Origin: Bog-473 sp963850095
Lineage (GTDB): Bacteria > Actinomycetota > Acidimicrobiia > Acidimicrobiales > RAAP-2
Assembly (NCBI GenBank): GCA_963850095.1
Contig: CAWKJX010000004.1
Coordinates: forward strand, 248,001 to 312,000
Length of the DNA stretch: 64,000 nucleotides
Direction: 5' to 3'
Position numbers and translations under genes: made by a program. Below, in pieces: positions 52,141 through 63,157 of the stretch (position 1 is its first letter; the number at the start of each line of letters is the position of its first letter). The notes beneath the pieces were generated by a model. The model was given only the letters and a program-made list of their open reading frames with translations, did not search any database and was not told where the DNA came from.

Positions 52141-52378
52141 GTTGCCAGGGTTCTCTCCGGGGTGAGGGTCTCCGCACGGCGGTGGTGTCGTGGATCAGCC
52201 GGGTGCTCGTCAGCGCCGCCGGCGATTCCCCGACCGCCGACATGCCGGTCGAATCTGAAGCGGATGCTGTGAAGTGCATCGAGGCTGACGTCGAGAGGCA
52301 CGGGCTGCGGCGTCGCGCCCGGGTTTTCTACCACCGGTTGTGCCGGATTACAGCGCCGGGCTGTCGTGAGTCATTAGC

Positions 52379-53254
52379 GTGAGCGCCGTGCGCGCCCGGG
52401 CCCCAGCGTCGTCGGCCAATCTCGGGCCCGGCTTCGACACGCTCGCCGTCGCCGTGGAGTGCTACGTCAGCGTGGAGGTGGAAGCGGCGCCGGCCCTGGT
52501 GGTCCGCACCGAAGGGGAGGGCGCGGGGCTTTTCGACGACGCGTCGCACCTGGCGGCGCGCGTGGTCGGCGGGGTGCTCGGCCATGACCGCTTCGCGGTG
52601 ACCGTGCGCTCGCAGATCCCGGTCGCCCGGGGCCTCGGGTCCTCCGCCGCGCTGGCCGCCGCCGCGGCGGCCGCGGCCGGGGCCGAGGATCCGTTCGCCG
52701 TGGCCGCCACCTACGACGGACATCCGGAGAACGCGGCCGCCAGCGTCTACGGCGGCCTGGTCGCCGCGACCACGGTGGAGGGTGTCCCGGTCTACGCCCC
52801 CCTGCCCCTCAGCGACGATCTGGCCTTCGTGGTCATCGTCCCCGACCTCAACCTGTCGACTCCCGGGGCGCGGGCCGTGCTCCCCGAGACGCTGAGCCGC
52901 TCCGACGTCGTCTTCAACCTGGGGCGGATGGGCCTGCTCCTGGCCGGACTGGCCGATCCGACCGAGCTCGTGGCGGACGCCACCGATGACCGCATCCACC
53001 AGCTCCCCCGCACCGCGTTGTTCCCGGAGGCGCCGGCGCTGCTGCAGGGCCTGGTCGACGCGGGCGCCCTGGCGGCCAGCTGGTCAGGCGCCGGCCCCGC
53101 GTTGATCGGCATGGTGCGAGCCGGCGTGAGCGATGCCGTGCGGGCCGGGGCCGAGAAGGCGCTGGCGGCGTCCGGCGTTCCCGGTCGCGTGCTGGCCCTG
53201 CAGGCGGAGCGGCGCGGCATCGTCTACGACGACGAGGCCGAAGTGACGCTGTGA
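52379..53254 (+). CDS. thrB: Homoserine kinase
   Basis: GHMP kinase that phosphorylates L-homoserine on the way to threonine. 291 residues. Seen: APASSANLGPGFDTLAVAVE, the ATP loop VARGLGSSAALAAAAA and, near the end, SWSGAGPALIGMV. The GTG start is fixed by the conserved N-terminus. Neither thrC nor hom is adjacent, so it stands apart from the usual threonine operon. It converges on the lipoprotein gene with a gap of ten bases. Confidence 0.94.
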   Translation: MSAVRARAPASSANLGPGFDTLAVAVECYVSVEVEAAPALVVRTEGEGAGLFDDASHLAARVVGGVLGHDRFAVTVRSQIPVARGLGSSAALAAAAAAAAGAEDPFAVAATYDGHPENAAASVYGGLVAATTVEGVPVYAPLPLSDDLAFVVIVPDLNLSTPGARAVLPETLSRSDVVFNLGRMGLLLAGLADPTELVADATDDRIHQLPRTALFPEAPALLQGLVDAGALAASWSGAGPALIGMVRAGVSDAVRAGAEKALAASGVPGRVLALQAERRGIVYDDEAEVTL

Positions 53255-53264
53255 CGAGGGGTGG

Positions 53265-53765
53265 TCAGCCGAGCTGGCCGTCGAGTTTCGAAATGTCGCT
53301 CTGCAGCTGATGGATGGCCGACGCAATGTTGAAGGTGTTGAGGACCTGGTCGTAGTTCGCCTGCGTCGGTTGCGCGTCGCCGAGGATCTCGAGGCTGTTG
53401 GCCAGCGTCTGTGCGGTGTCGCGGGCGGTGCTGACGATACCGGCCGGTGCGTGGAAACCGTGGCCGACCGCGAGCAGGTTGGCGTAGGTGTGGATCTGTC
53501 CGCCCAGCGTGCGGTCGGCCGCCTCGACGCAGACGACGGGGCTGGTCGCGGACGTGCACTTGGCGGAGCTCGACGTATAGGCGTCCATCTGGTTCAGGAC
53601 GGTCGTGCCGGCAGCCCCGAGTTGCCCGTTCGACAGGGTGGCGCCTCCGCTGGCGGTCGTCGACGAGCCGGACCCCGACCCGGGCCCCGAGCTGCAGGCG
53701 GCCAGCACGAGGGGCAGCAGCACTATGGCCCATCGAGCCGGCCGAGGGAATGTGGGTCGTGTCAC
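53265..53765 (-). CDS. Small secreted lipoprotein, unknown family
   Basis: 166 residues from a GTG at 53765. A lipoprotein signal peptide ends in the lipobox of RWAIVLLPLVLAACSSG. A Ser/Gly linker and a ~120-residue helical domain follow (LNQMDAYTSSSAKCTSATSP; two further Cys; QLQSDISKLDGQLG at the end). The function is unknown. The gene diverges from miaB, with 42 bases between the starts. Confidence 0.78.
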   Translation of the reverse strand: MTRPTFPRPARWAIVLLPLVLAACSSGPGSGSGSSTTASGGATLSNGQLGAAGTTVLNQMDAYTSSSAKCTSATSPVVCVEAADRTLGGQIHTYANLLAVGHGFHAPAGIVSTARDTAQTLANSLEILGDAQPTQANYDQVLNTFNIASAIHQLQSDISKLDGQLG

Positions 53766-53794
53766 GATCGGGAATCGTAGGCGGCGGCGCTCCC

Positions 53795-53800
53795 TAGACT
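53795..53800 (+). promoter_or_regulatory. -10 candidate TAGACT before miaB
   Basis: TAGACT ends seven bases before the miaB ATG; leaderless layout in a 42-base divergent gap. Confidence 0.4.
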
Positions 53801-53807
53801 TTGTCAG

Positions 53808-55206
53808 ATGCCCCGGACCTACTTCATCCGTACCTTCGGGTGCCAAATGAACGAGCACGATTCGGAGCGGCTGGCCGGGCTCCTGGTGGCGGACGGCCTG
53901 GAGCCGGCGCCCACCATGGAGGAGGCCGACGTCGTCGTCCTCAACACCTGCTGCATCCGGGAGAACGCTGACCAGCGCCTCTACGGCACCCTGGGCCGGC
54001 TCAAGGAGCTCGTCGACGCCAAGCCGGGACTCCAGATCGCCGTCGGCGGGTGCCTGGCCCAGAAGGACCGGGAGCTCGTCCAGCAGAAGGTGGGCTGGGT
54101 CGACGTGGTGTTCGGCACACACAACCTGGCCCGCGCGCCGGACCTGTTGCGACGGGCCCGGACCGAAGGTCCCGTGATGGAGATCCTGGACGCACCGTCG
54201 CCCGAGGCCAGCCGCCAACCCGTTGCTGGGGGAGGGCGCGGTGCGCGAGCTGCCCTACGCGGCCTGGGTGAACATCCAGACCGGCTGCGACAACTCCTGC
54301 GCCTTCTGCATCGTCCCGTCGGTCCGCGGGCCCGAGGTGAGCCGCCCCTTCGACGACATCGTGGCCGAGGTCCAGCTGCTCGCGCAGAGGGGTGTCACGG
54401 AAGTCACGCTGCTGGGACAGAACGTCAACTCCTACGGTCGCGATCTGACCCGGCGCCGGCCCCTGTTCGCGGAGCTCCTGCGGGCCGTCGGTGCCGTGGG
54501 GGGCATCGGGCGCGTCCGCTTCACCAGCCCGCACCCCAAGGACCTGCGGCCCGAGACGATCGAGGCGATGGCGGAAACGGCGGAGGTCTGCGAACAGCTG
54601 CACTTGCCGCTGCAGTCGGGCAGCGATCTCGTGCTGCGCGCCATGCGGCGGGGCTACACGGCTCGGCGTTACCTCGAGCGGCTCGCCGCAGCGCGGTGCG
54701 CCATCGACGACCTGGCGGTGACGACCGACATCATCGTCGGCTTCCCCGGTGAGACCGACGACGACTTCGAGGACACCCTGGCCGTGTGTGCAGAGGCGGC
54801 ATACGACAGCGCGTTCACCTTCATCTTCTCGCCGCGGCCGGGCACCCGGGCCGCCGCCTTGGAGGAGCTGTTCGTGCCGGCCGATGTCATCGCAGAGCGC
54901 TTCGAGCGCCTCAAGACGGTGATCGACCGCTCGGCCCTGGCCCGACACCAGGCGCGCGTGGGTCGGAGCGAGGAGGTGCTCGTCGAAGGGGTGAGCCGCC
55001 GCGACGAGTCCATGCTGACGGGGCGGACCCGCCAGGGGAAACTCGTCCACTTCCCGGCCGGCACCGACGCCGGCACGGGGGCCATGCCCGGGGCCCTGGC
55101 TCGGATCGCGGTGACCGCCGGCCATCCGCACCACCTCTCCGGCCGGCTGGAGGAGGTGACGGCGCGGCCGCGCCACCGTGTGCGCATCCCGGTGGCGAGC
55201 GGTTGA
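53808..55206 (+). CDS. miaB: tRNA-2-methylthio-N6-dimethylallyladenosine synthase (one frameshift)
   Basis: Radical SAM methylthiotransferase acting on A37 of tRNAs after MiaA. About 465 residues. The UPF0004 cluster ligands are Cys12 (TFGCQMNE), Cys48 (LNTCCIRE) and Cys82 (VGGCLAQ). The SAM cluster is TGCDNSCAFCIVPSVRGPE. The TRAM domain is at the C-terminus. The frame changes near 54215-54225, between ILDAPSPEAS and LGEGAVRELPYAAW. The stop overlaps the miaA TTG (TTGA). Confidence 0.95.
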
Positions 55207-56117
55207 CGGCAGTCGCGCTCGTTGGCGTCACCGCCTCGGGCAAGTCCGAGGCGGCCCTGGAACTGGCCGTCCGCCGGGGCGACTGCGAGCTGGTCTCAGT
55301 GGATTCCATGTGCGTGTACCGGGGCATGGATATCGGGACGTCGAAGCCCGACGCCGCGGCCCGGGCCGCGGTACCGCACCACCTGCTCGACCTGGTCGAT
55401 CCCGACGAGGAGTTCACCTTGACCCAGTTCCAGCGGGCCGCTCGGCTCGCACTAGCCGACATAGAGCGGCGCGGCCGCCATGCCGTGCTGGTGGGCGGGA
55501 CCGGGCTCTACCTGCGCTCGGTGGTGGACGACCTGGCCATTCCGGGACGCTTCCCCGACGTCGCGGCCGAGCTCGAGGCAGAGCTCGACGAGGGGCGTGC
55601 CGGCCCCGAGGACCTGCACGCGCGCCTGGCCGAGCTCGACCCGGTGGCGGCCGGGCGCATGGCACCGACCAACCGCCGGCGCGTCGTGCGGGCGCTCGAG
55701 GTCACCATCGGGACCGGGCAGCCCTTCTCTGCCTTCGGTCCCGGCCTGGAGGCGTACCCGGACACGGGGATCTCCCAAGTGGGCATCGCCCTTGAGCCCG
55801 GCGAGGTCGACCGTCGTGTCGCGGCGCGCTTCGACGCCATGGTCGAGAGCGGGTTGGTGGAGGAGGTCCGCTCCCTTCTGGCCCGGCCCGGTGGCCTGTC
55901 GCGCACGGCGCGCCAGGCGCTGGGCTACCGCGAGATCCTCTGCCACCTGGAGCAAGGCGCCCCGCTCGACGACTGCCTCGTCGAGGCCGTCCAGCGCACG
56001 CGTCAGTTCGCCCGTCGCCAGGCCTCGTGGTTCCGGCGCGATCCCCGCATCACCTGGGCCGGCAGCGGCCGCGAGGCCCAGAGTCTGGTTACCGACGTGC
56101 TCGACGTGCACGGTTGA
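55203..56117 (+). CDS. miaA: tRNA dimethylallyltransferase
   Basis: Adds the isopentenyl group to A37 of tRNAs, giving the substrate of MiaB. 304 residues. The P-loop is ALVGVTASGKSEAALELA; then come SVDSMCVYRGMDIGTSKPDA, VPHHLLDLVDPDEEFTLTQF, LVGGTGLYLRSVVDDL and TRQFARRQASWFRRDP. The TTG start overlaps the miaB stop, so the two tRNA A37 enzymes are co-translated. Confidence 0.95.
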   Translation: MTAVALVGVTASGKSEAALELAVRRGDCELVSVDSMCVYRGMDIGTSKPDAAARAAVPHHLLDLVDPDEEFTLTQFQRAARLALADIERRGRHAVLVGGTGLYLRSVVDDLAIPGRFPDVAAELEAELDEGRAGPEDLHARLAELDPVAAGRMAPTNRRRVVRALEVTIGTGQPFSAFGPGLEAYPDTGISQVGIALEPGEVDRRVAARFDAMVESGLVEEVRSLLARPGGLSRTARQALGYREILCHLEQGAPLDDCLVEAVQRTRQFARRQASWFRRDPRITWAGSGREAQSLVTDVLDVHG

Positions 56118-56131
56118 AAGGCGCTACCTGC

Positions 56132-56137
56132 GACAAT
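56132..56137 (+). promoter_or_regulatory. -10 candidate GACAAT before dapF
   Basis: GACAAT ends six bases before the GTG of dapF; leaderless layout like several other genes here. Confidence 0.35.
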
Positions 56138-56143
56138 GGTGGG

Positions 56144-56955
56144 GTGAAGGCCACGAAGCACGAGGGGGCCGGGAACGACTTCCTGGTCGTCCTCGACCCG
56201 GAGGGCGCCATTGCGCTGTCGGTGGCCGAGGTCCGCCTGCTGGCCGACCGCCGGCGGGGCATCGGGGCCGACGGCATCATCCGGGTGGGCCCGGGCCGCG
56301 ACGGGTGCGACCTCTCCATGCAGCTGCACAACGCCGACGGTGGCGAGGCCGAAATGAGTGGCAACGGCATACGCTGCCTGGCCCAGGCCGCCGTGGACGC
56401 CGGCCTGGTGGCCCCGCCCCGCTTCACGGTGGCCACCCGGGCCGGCGCGCGCACGGTTGAGTACACGGTCGGGGCCGAACCCGGTTGGGGCCGGGCGAGC
56501 GTCGACATGGGTCCGGTCCGCCTGGGACCGGACCAGCCTCAGATGTTCGACGACCGGCGGGCCCGGACGGCCGACGTGGGCAACCCGCACCTGGTGCTGC
56601 TCGGTCCGGACACCCAGAACGTCGACGTCGCCGAGCTCGGCCCCAAGCTGGCGTCCAACTTCCCGGGCGGCATCAACGTGGAGTGGATCACCCTGACCGA
56701 GGACGCCGAGGGTCAGGTACTCGACTTCCGGGTCTGGGAGCGGGGCGTGGGCGAGACCCTGGCCTGCGGCACGGGCAGCGTCGCCGCTGCCGCGGCGGCG
56801 CGCAGCTGGGGCGCGGTGGGCGACGGACCGATCCGTGTGCGTAATCCCGGCGGCATCCTCGAGGTCTCCCTGGGGGCCGACGAGGAGGCGACCACGCACC
56901 TGGCCGGACCCGTGCGCAAGGTGGCGGACATCGACATCCATCCGGGGATGCTCTC

Positions 56956-56959
<4 letters not shown>
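56144..56959 (+). CDS. dapF: Diaminopimelate epimerase
   Basis: Converts LL- to meso-diaminopimelate for peptidoglycan and lysine. 271 residues. The two active-site Cys lie in MSGNGIRCLAQAAVDAG and ETLACGTGSVAAAAAA; GAGNDFLVVLD at the N-terminus and ADVGNPHLVLLG complete the family picture. The GTG at 56144 is set by KATKHEGAGNDF. The stop overlaps the hflX TTG. The dapC, dapD and dapE genes follow within 6 kb. Confidence 0.96.
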
Positions 56960-58235
<1,276 letters not shown>

Positions 58236-58239
<4 letters not shown>

Positions 58240-59384
58240 CGTTCCGCCTGCCGCCGTACCCCTACGACCGCCTCGACGGCCTGGCCAAGCTGGCCCGGGC
58301 CCATCCCGGCGGCATGGTCGACTGCTCCATCGGCACGCCCTGTGACCCTCCACTGCCGAGCGTCGTCGAGGCACTCGCGACCTCGGACACGGAGCGGGGC
58401 TATCCCGCCTCGGCGGGAAGCTCGGAGCTGCGCCAGGCCGCGGCGGCGTGGCTGGCCCGTCGCTTCGGGCTGGACGAGGTGCCCGCCTCGGTGGCCGCCT
58501 GCGTCGGCACGAAGGAGCTGGTCGCCTCCGTGCCGCACATGCTGCGCCTGCGCCAGCCCGAGCGCGACACCGTCCTGTACCCGGCGGTGTCGTACCCGAC
58601 CTACGCCATGGGCGCCGAACTGGCCGGCTGTCGTGCCGTGGCCGTGCCGGCCCCGCCCGGCCGGTTGGGCGGCCTCGACCTGGACGCCATCGACCAAGGC
58701 GATGCCGCCCGGGCCTTGCTGCTGTGGTCGAACACGCCATCCAACCCGACCGGCGGTCTGGGCGATCTCGGGGCCGAAGCCGTGTGGGGCCGGGCGCACG
58801 GGGTGCCCGTGTTCTCCGACGAGTGCTACGCGGAGTTCACCTGGGACGGTCCGCCGCGCTCCATCCTCCAGCACGGCACCGAGGGCGTGGTGGCGGTCCA
58901 CTCGCTTTCCAAGCGCTCCAACCTCGCCGGCGTGCGCGTCGGGTTCTACGCCGGCGACGCCGAGCTGGTCGAGTTCCTCCGGGCCGTGCGCCAGCACGCC
59001 GGGCTCATGGTGCCGGGTCCGGCGCAGGCGGCGGGAGTGGCGGCGCTCGCCGACGACGAGCACGTGGAGGCGCAGCGGTCCCGCTACCGCGAGCGGCTGG
59101 GGTACCTGGCCGAGGTCCTGACGGCGTACGGCTGTCCGGCCACGTTCCCCGAGGGCGGTTTCTACCTGTGGGTGGCCGTACCGCCCGGACGATGGGTTGA
59201 CGCCTGGGGCCTGGCCGAGGCCCTGGCCCGGGACGGTGGTCTCCTGGTGAGCCCGGGCGACCTCTACGGGGAGGCCGGCCCAGGACATGTCCGGGTGGCG
59301 GTGGTCCAGCCCATGGAACGCCTGGCGTTGGTGGCGGAGCGCCTGGCGCGGGCCGCGACGCCGGCGGGTCGACGTGGCGGCTGA
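58236..59384 (+). CDS. dapC: N-succinyldiaminopimelate aminotransferase
   Basis: PLP enzyme of the class I/II fold, 382 residues, that aminates N-succinyl-2-amino-6-ketopimelate. Seen: MVDCSIGTPCDPPLPSVVEA, SNTPSNPTGGLGDLG, the Asp/Tyr of FSDECYAEFTWDG and the PLP Lys in VHSLSKRSNLAGVRVGFYAG. The GTG start overlaps the hflX stop. Substrate specificity is inferred from length, sequence type and the presence of dapF, dapD and dapE in the same stretch. Confidence 0.88.
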
Positions 59385-59772
59385 GTCTCCGGCCGCGTTC
59401 CTGCGCCGCTTCGTGGCGGCCATGGAGGCGTCCGACATGGAGGCGATCGCAATGAGCTTCGATCCGCACGTGCGTGCCTTCATCACCAACGCGGCGGGTG
59501 GCACGGACTTCGTCGAGGGGAGCGGTGAACTCCTGGAACGGTTCCCCGACTTCGCGTCCATGGCCGACTCGTTCGAGGCCGTCGCGACCCAGGTGCACGA
59601 AATCGACGACCGGAGCGTGCTGGCCATGGTGGAGATCCGCGCCCACCGGAAGGGCCGGTCGCTGCACAACTTCGCCGGGATCCTCATCCGCCTTTCGGAA
59701 GAGGGGCGGATGACGGAGTACCGCATGGTCGAGGCGTTGCCGGAGGAGAGTGACCGGTTCTGGTCCGCGTGA
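59374..59772 (+). CDS. NTF2-like (SnoaL-type) small protein
   Basis: 132 residues from the GTG at 59374, overlapping the end of dapC. The pattern ESPAAFLRRFVAAMEASDME, DPHVRAFITNAAGG and NFAGILIRLSEEGRMTEYRM is that of an NTF2-like cone fold, often a small-molecule binder or isomerase. No function can be assigned. Confidence 0.75.
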   Translation: MAAESPAAFLRRFVAAMEASDMEAIAMSFDPHVRAFITNAAGGTDFVEGSGELLERFPDFASMADSFEAVATQVHEIDDRSVLAMVEIRAHRKGRSLHNFAGILIRLSEEGRMTEYRMVEALPEESDRFWSA

Positions 59773-59804
59773 CGGTCCGTCCCGACTGAACGGGCGGCTC
59801 CGCG

Positions 59805-60698
59805 TCAGGACGCGGCGCGCCGGCCGCGCCCGAGGCGTGCCACCGCTGACCGGACGGCGGCGACGGCGGGCTCGTCGCGGTCCGCGTGACGGTAGGCCAG
59901 CGTCAGCGGCATGGTCCAGCGCGGCAGCCGCCGGATGGGGAGGACGACGACGCCGGCTCCGGCCGCGTGGCCGTCCACCAACGATGCCGTCACCATGGCG
60001 ACGTGACCGTGGTGCGCGGCCAGGTGGAGGGCGGTGACCGCGTCGGAACACTCGGTCCACCGCGACTCGGGTATGGCCGCCGAGCGGAGGCGGGCCACGA
60101 ACTCGACGGCGCCCGTGCCGAAGCGATTGAACGCCACGCGGTGCGCGGCCAGGTCTTCGAAGGTGGCCGGGCGCCCGGCCAACGGGTGCCCGGGCCCGAC
60201 GACGGCGACGACGGGATCCGGCGGCAAGGCCATGAAGCGCAGGGCCCGGGGTCGTGTGCCCGGGACGATGAAGCCGACGTCGCAGGCACCGTCCAGCAGC
60301 ATGGCGACGATGGTGTCGGAGTGGGCGTCGCGTAGCTTTACGCTGCGCCGCAACGACTCGAGGGAACCGAGGACAAGGTCGACGGCGCGGTGCGCGAACG
60401 TGGTGTGCACGGCGACGCGGAAGCGCGGCGCCTCGTCGAGCCCGCCGATCGTGGTGACGGCGTCGTCCAACAGTTCGACGGTGCGGGTGGCGTAGGGCAC
60501 GAAGGCCTCGCCGGCGGGCGTCAGCGTGACCCCGCGGGTGCTGCGCCGGAACAGGGGAGCGCCGGCGTCGCGTTCGAGGCGGGCGATCCGATCGCTGACG
60601 GCCGGCTGCGACACCAGCAGCGAGCTGGCGGCCCGGCCGAAGCTGCCCTCCCGCACCACGGCCAAGAAGCACGCAATGTCTTCTGTTTGGATGGTCAT
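59805..60698 (-). CDS. LysR family transcriptional regulator
   Basis: 297 residues. The N-terminal winged helix (IACFLAVVREGSFGRAASSL then LVSQPAVSDRIARLERDAGA) is followed by the periplasmic-binding-protein-like effector domain (FRVAVHTTFAHRAVDLVLGS, VVAVVGPGHPLAGRPATFED). It is divergent from the cupin gene. The palindrome GTCATA-N9-TATGAC overlaps its start codon, so it probably represses itself and controls the divergent unit. Confidence 0.92.
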   Translation of the reverse strand: MTIQTEDIACFLAVVREGSFGRAASSLLVSQPAVSDRIARLERDAGAPLFRRSTRGVTLTPAGEAFVPYATRTVELLDDAVTTIGGLDEAPRFRVAVHTTFAHRAVDLVLGSLESLRRSVKLRDAHSDTIVAMLLDGACDVGFIVPGTRPRALRFMALPPDPVVAVVGPGHPLAGRPATFEDLAAHRVAFNRFGTGAVEFVARLRSAAIPESRWTECSDAVTALHLAAHHGHVAMVTASLVDGHAAGAGVVVLPIRRLPRWTMPLTLAYRHADRDEPAVAAVRSAVARLGRGRRAAS

Positions 60699-60714
60699 AA
60701 GTAAATCCTATGAC
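60694..60714. promoter_or_regulatory. LysR-type box over the LysR start
   Basis: GTCATA-N9-TATGAC is a perfect six-base inverted repeat and contains the T-N11-A pattern of LysR boxes. It covers the ATG of the regulator (60696-60698) and lies 57 bases from the divergent cupin start. Confidence 0.6.
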
Positions 60715-60770
60715 TGGCGCGAGTCGCGCTCCCTCTACCGCTCAGCACCGCCATGGCTGACGATGGTCAT

Positions 60771-61189
60771 GTGACGACTCCCACGACTCCCACCGCCCGC
60801 CCGGAGGGTCAGCGCTCTCGAGCGGGACACCCTGATCCACCTGGCCGAGGACCAGTCCATGGCGGCCCTGGTCGCCGACGACGAAACCTGGCGCCGCCGG
60901 GCCGAGGTCCCCGAGTTCCTCGACGGCCGGGTCCTGGGCGTGTTCGACTATGTCGCCACATGGACCTATTGGGAGCGGCACCCCGTCGGGGTCGAGTTCG
61001 TCCATGTGGTCTCCGGCTCGGTCAGTGTTCCACCTCGACCACGGGGGCAGTCGGTCCGCCGTCGACCTGGCGGCCGGGGAGAGCCTGCTCGTCCCCGAAG
61101 GTGCCTGGCACCGGGCCGAATTCGTCGGGCCCACCTCGCTGCTCTTCGTCACGCCGACTCCGGCGCGGACCGAGCACCGGCCGGCGTGA
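60771..61189 (+). CDS. Cupin-domain protein (two frameshifts)
   Basis: About 139 residues when read through. Start GTG 60771 (or ATG 60753). The core reads ALERDTLIHLAEDQS, VPEFLDGRVLGVFDYVATWT, VGVEFVHVVSGSVSV, then, after a shift near 61025, FHLDHGGSRSAVDLAAGESL and VPEGAWHRAEFVGPTSLLF. The small-barrel fold with His/Glu pairs is clear in the joined frames. A second shift near 60805-60815 affects the N-terminus. It diverges from the LysR gene and is probably its target. Enzyme or sensor role unknown. Confidence 0.65.
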
Positions 61190-61204
61190 CCCGGCCCGAC
61201 GCTC

Positions 61205-61210
61205 GATAAG
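61205..61210 (+). promoter_or_regulatory. -10 candidate GATAAG before dapD
   Basis: GATAAG ends seven bases before the dapD ATG; leaderless layout just after the cupin stop. Confidence 0.4.
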
Positions 61211-61217
61211 GTGCGGC

Positions 61218-62045
61218 ATGGCCGATCTGCAGGCGAGCATCGAGGAGCTGTGGGAACGACGGGACGGGTTGTCGCCCGCAGACGCCGACGCGGCGGCGCT
61301 GGTGGAAGAGGCCATCGAACTGCTCGACCGGGGCGAAGCGCGGGTGGCCGAGGTCGATCCGGCCACCGACCAGGTGGTGGTGCACGAGTGGCTCAAGAAG
61401 TCGATTCTGATGCTCTTCTCGCTGCGCGGCATGGAGACCATTGAGCTCGGGCCGTTCGAGTACGCCGACAAGCTGCCGCTCAAGCACGGGTTCGCGTCGG
61501 CCGGTGTGCGCGCTCTCCCCGGTGCCTCGGCGCGCTGGGGCTGCTTTCTCGGGCGCGGGGTCGTGCTGATGCCCTCCTACGTCAACATCGGCGCCTATGT
61601 CGGGGCCGGCTCCATGGTGGACACCTGGGCCACGGTGGCGTCGTGCGCGCAGATCGGCGAGCGGGTGCACCTGGCCGGCGGGGTGGGAATCGGGGGGGTG
61701 CTCGAGCCGCCCAACGCGGTCCCGGTGGTGGTGGAGGACGACGCCTTCGTCGGGAGTCGTTGCATGGTCACGGGCGGGGCGCGTATCGGCCAGGGCGCGG
61801 TGCTCGGCGCCGGCAGCTTCCTCGATCCGTCCATCCCGGTCATCGACGCCGAGACGGGTGAGGAGATTTCGCGTGGCGTGGTGCCGCCCTGGTGCGTCGC
61901 CATCCGGGCCAGCCGCCGGCGCGAGTACCCCGGCGGGGAGTTCTTCGTGCCGTGCGTGCTCGTCATCAAGCGCCTGAGCGAGGGGGAGCGTCACGACAAG
62001 GCTCAGCTGAACGAGGTCCTGCGCGACCACGGCGCCAGCACCTGA
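61218..62045 (+). CDS. dapD: Tetrahydrodipicolinate N-succinyltransferase, proteobacterial type
   Basis: Succinylates tetrahydrodipicolinate in the diaminopimelate pathway. 275 residues with a left-handed beta-helix. VLMPSYVNIGAYVGAGSMVD, TWATVASCAQIGERVHLAGG and VGIGGVLEPPNAVPVVVEDD match the E. coli-type DapD closely, and the length equals that form. Actinobacteria such as mycobacteria normally carry the longer second type, so this variant is notable. It is followed by dapE, three bases after its stop. Confidence 0.95.
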   Translation: MADLQASIEELWERRDGLSPADADAAALVEEAIELLDRGEARVAEVDPATDQVVVHEWLKKSILMLFSLRGMETIELGPFEYADKLPLKHGFASAGVRALPGASARWGCFLGRGVVLMPSYVNIGAYVGAGSMVDTWATVASCAQIGERVHLAGGVGIGGVLEPPNAVPVVVEDDAFVGSRCMVTGGARIGQGAVLGAGSFLDPSIPVIDAETGEEISRGVVPPWCVAIRASRRREYPGGEFFVPCVLVIKRLSEGERHDKAQLNEVLRDHGAST

Positions 62046-62048
62046 TCC

Positions 62049-63116
62049 GTGGGCGACGCCGGGCGCGACCTGCTGGAGGCGACCGCCGAACTGGTGGCCA
62101 TCCCGTCGGTGAGCCATGACGAAGAGGCGATGGCCAGCGCCGTCGAGGCGTCGCTGGCCCCGTGCCCCTGGCTACAGGTCGAGCGGGTGGGTGACAACGT
62201 CGTGGCCCGGACGGCGCTCGGGCGCACCCAGCGTCTCGTGCTGGCCGGGCACCTCGACACCGTCCCCCCGTCGACAACGAGGAGCCGCGGCGCAAGGGCG
62301 ACGAGGTCTGGGGGGTGGGTGCCTCGGACATGAAAGGCGGGCTGGCGGTCATGCTGGACCTGGCCGCTGCCGTGGCCGAGCCGACGGTCGACATCACCTG
62401 GTGCTTCTATGCCTGCGAGGAGGTCGGCCGGGAGGAGAGCGGCCTGTTCCAGCTCTGGCGCGAGCGTCCCGAGCTCCTGGCCGGCGACGCCGCCATTCTC
62501 GGCGAGCCGACCGACGCGCTGGTGGAGGCGGGGTGCCAGGGGACGCTGCGCATCCGCATCACGGTCAAAGGCGCCCGCGCCCACACGGCGCGGCCGTTCA
62601 CCGGCCGCAACGCCATCCACCGGGTCGGGTCGCTGATCGGCCGGGTATCGGCCTGGCCCGGGCGAGAGGTCGTGCTCGACGGGTGCACGTACGCGGAGCA
62701 GCTCCAGGTGGTGTCGGTCGAAGGGGGAGTGGCCGCCAACGTCGTGCCCGACCGGGCCAGCATTGTGATCAACCACCGCTATGCCCCGGACCGCCGGCAG
62801 GCCGAGGCCGTGGCCTCCCTGCACGCGCTCTTGGACGACGAGCTCGAGCCGGGCGACGAGTGGGAGCTCGATTGACGCCGGCGATGGCGCGCCGCCCTCC
62901 CTCGGCCATCCGCTCCTCGCCGCGCTGGTCGAGAAGAGCGGCGCCGTGCCGCGGGCCAAGGTCGGCTGGACCGACGTGGCCTCGTTCTGGGAGCACGGCG
63001 TGCCGGCGGCCAACTTCGGGCCCGGCGATCCCCTCTTGGCGCACCATCCCGACGAGCGGGTGACCCGGGTCCAGCTCGAACGGGCCCGCCAGGTGCTCTT
63101 CGAGTTGATCAGCTGA
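62049..63116 (+). CDS. dapE: Succinyl-diaminopimelate desuccinylase (two compensating frameshifts)
   Basis: Zinc peptidase-like enzyme (M20 family) that releases LL-diaminopimelate from the succinyl intermediate. About 355 residues. Zinc ligands and catalytic residues appear in VLAGHLDTVPP, GASDMKGGLAVM, FYACEEVGREESG, AILGEPTD and, near the end, NFGPGDPLLAHHPDE. The frame changes near 62270 and back near 62868 (CTCGATTGACGCC). The net length stays a multiple of three. GTG start three bases after dapD. Confidence 0.92.
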
Positions 63117-63145
63117 CCGCCGGCGGCGTCTCGGTCGCCGCTTCG

Positions 63146-63151
63146 TAACAT
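63146..63151 (+). promoter_or_regulatory. -10 candidate TAACAT
   Basis: TAACAT ends six bases before the ATG of the GNAT gene. Confidence 0.35.
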
Positions 63152-63157
63152 TGTCCG

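Noticed and set aside
51972..52382. Plus-strand frame before thrB (136 codons)
   Set aside because: Its first half lies antisense to the methyltransferase, and the C-terminal half has no recognisable motif or ribosome-binding site. A gene fragment cannot be excluded but is not supported.
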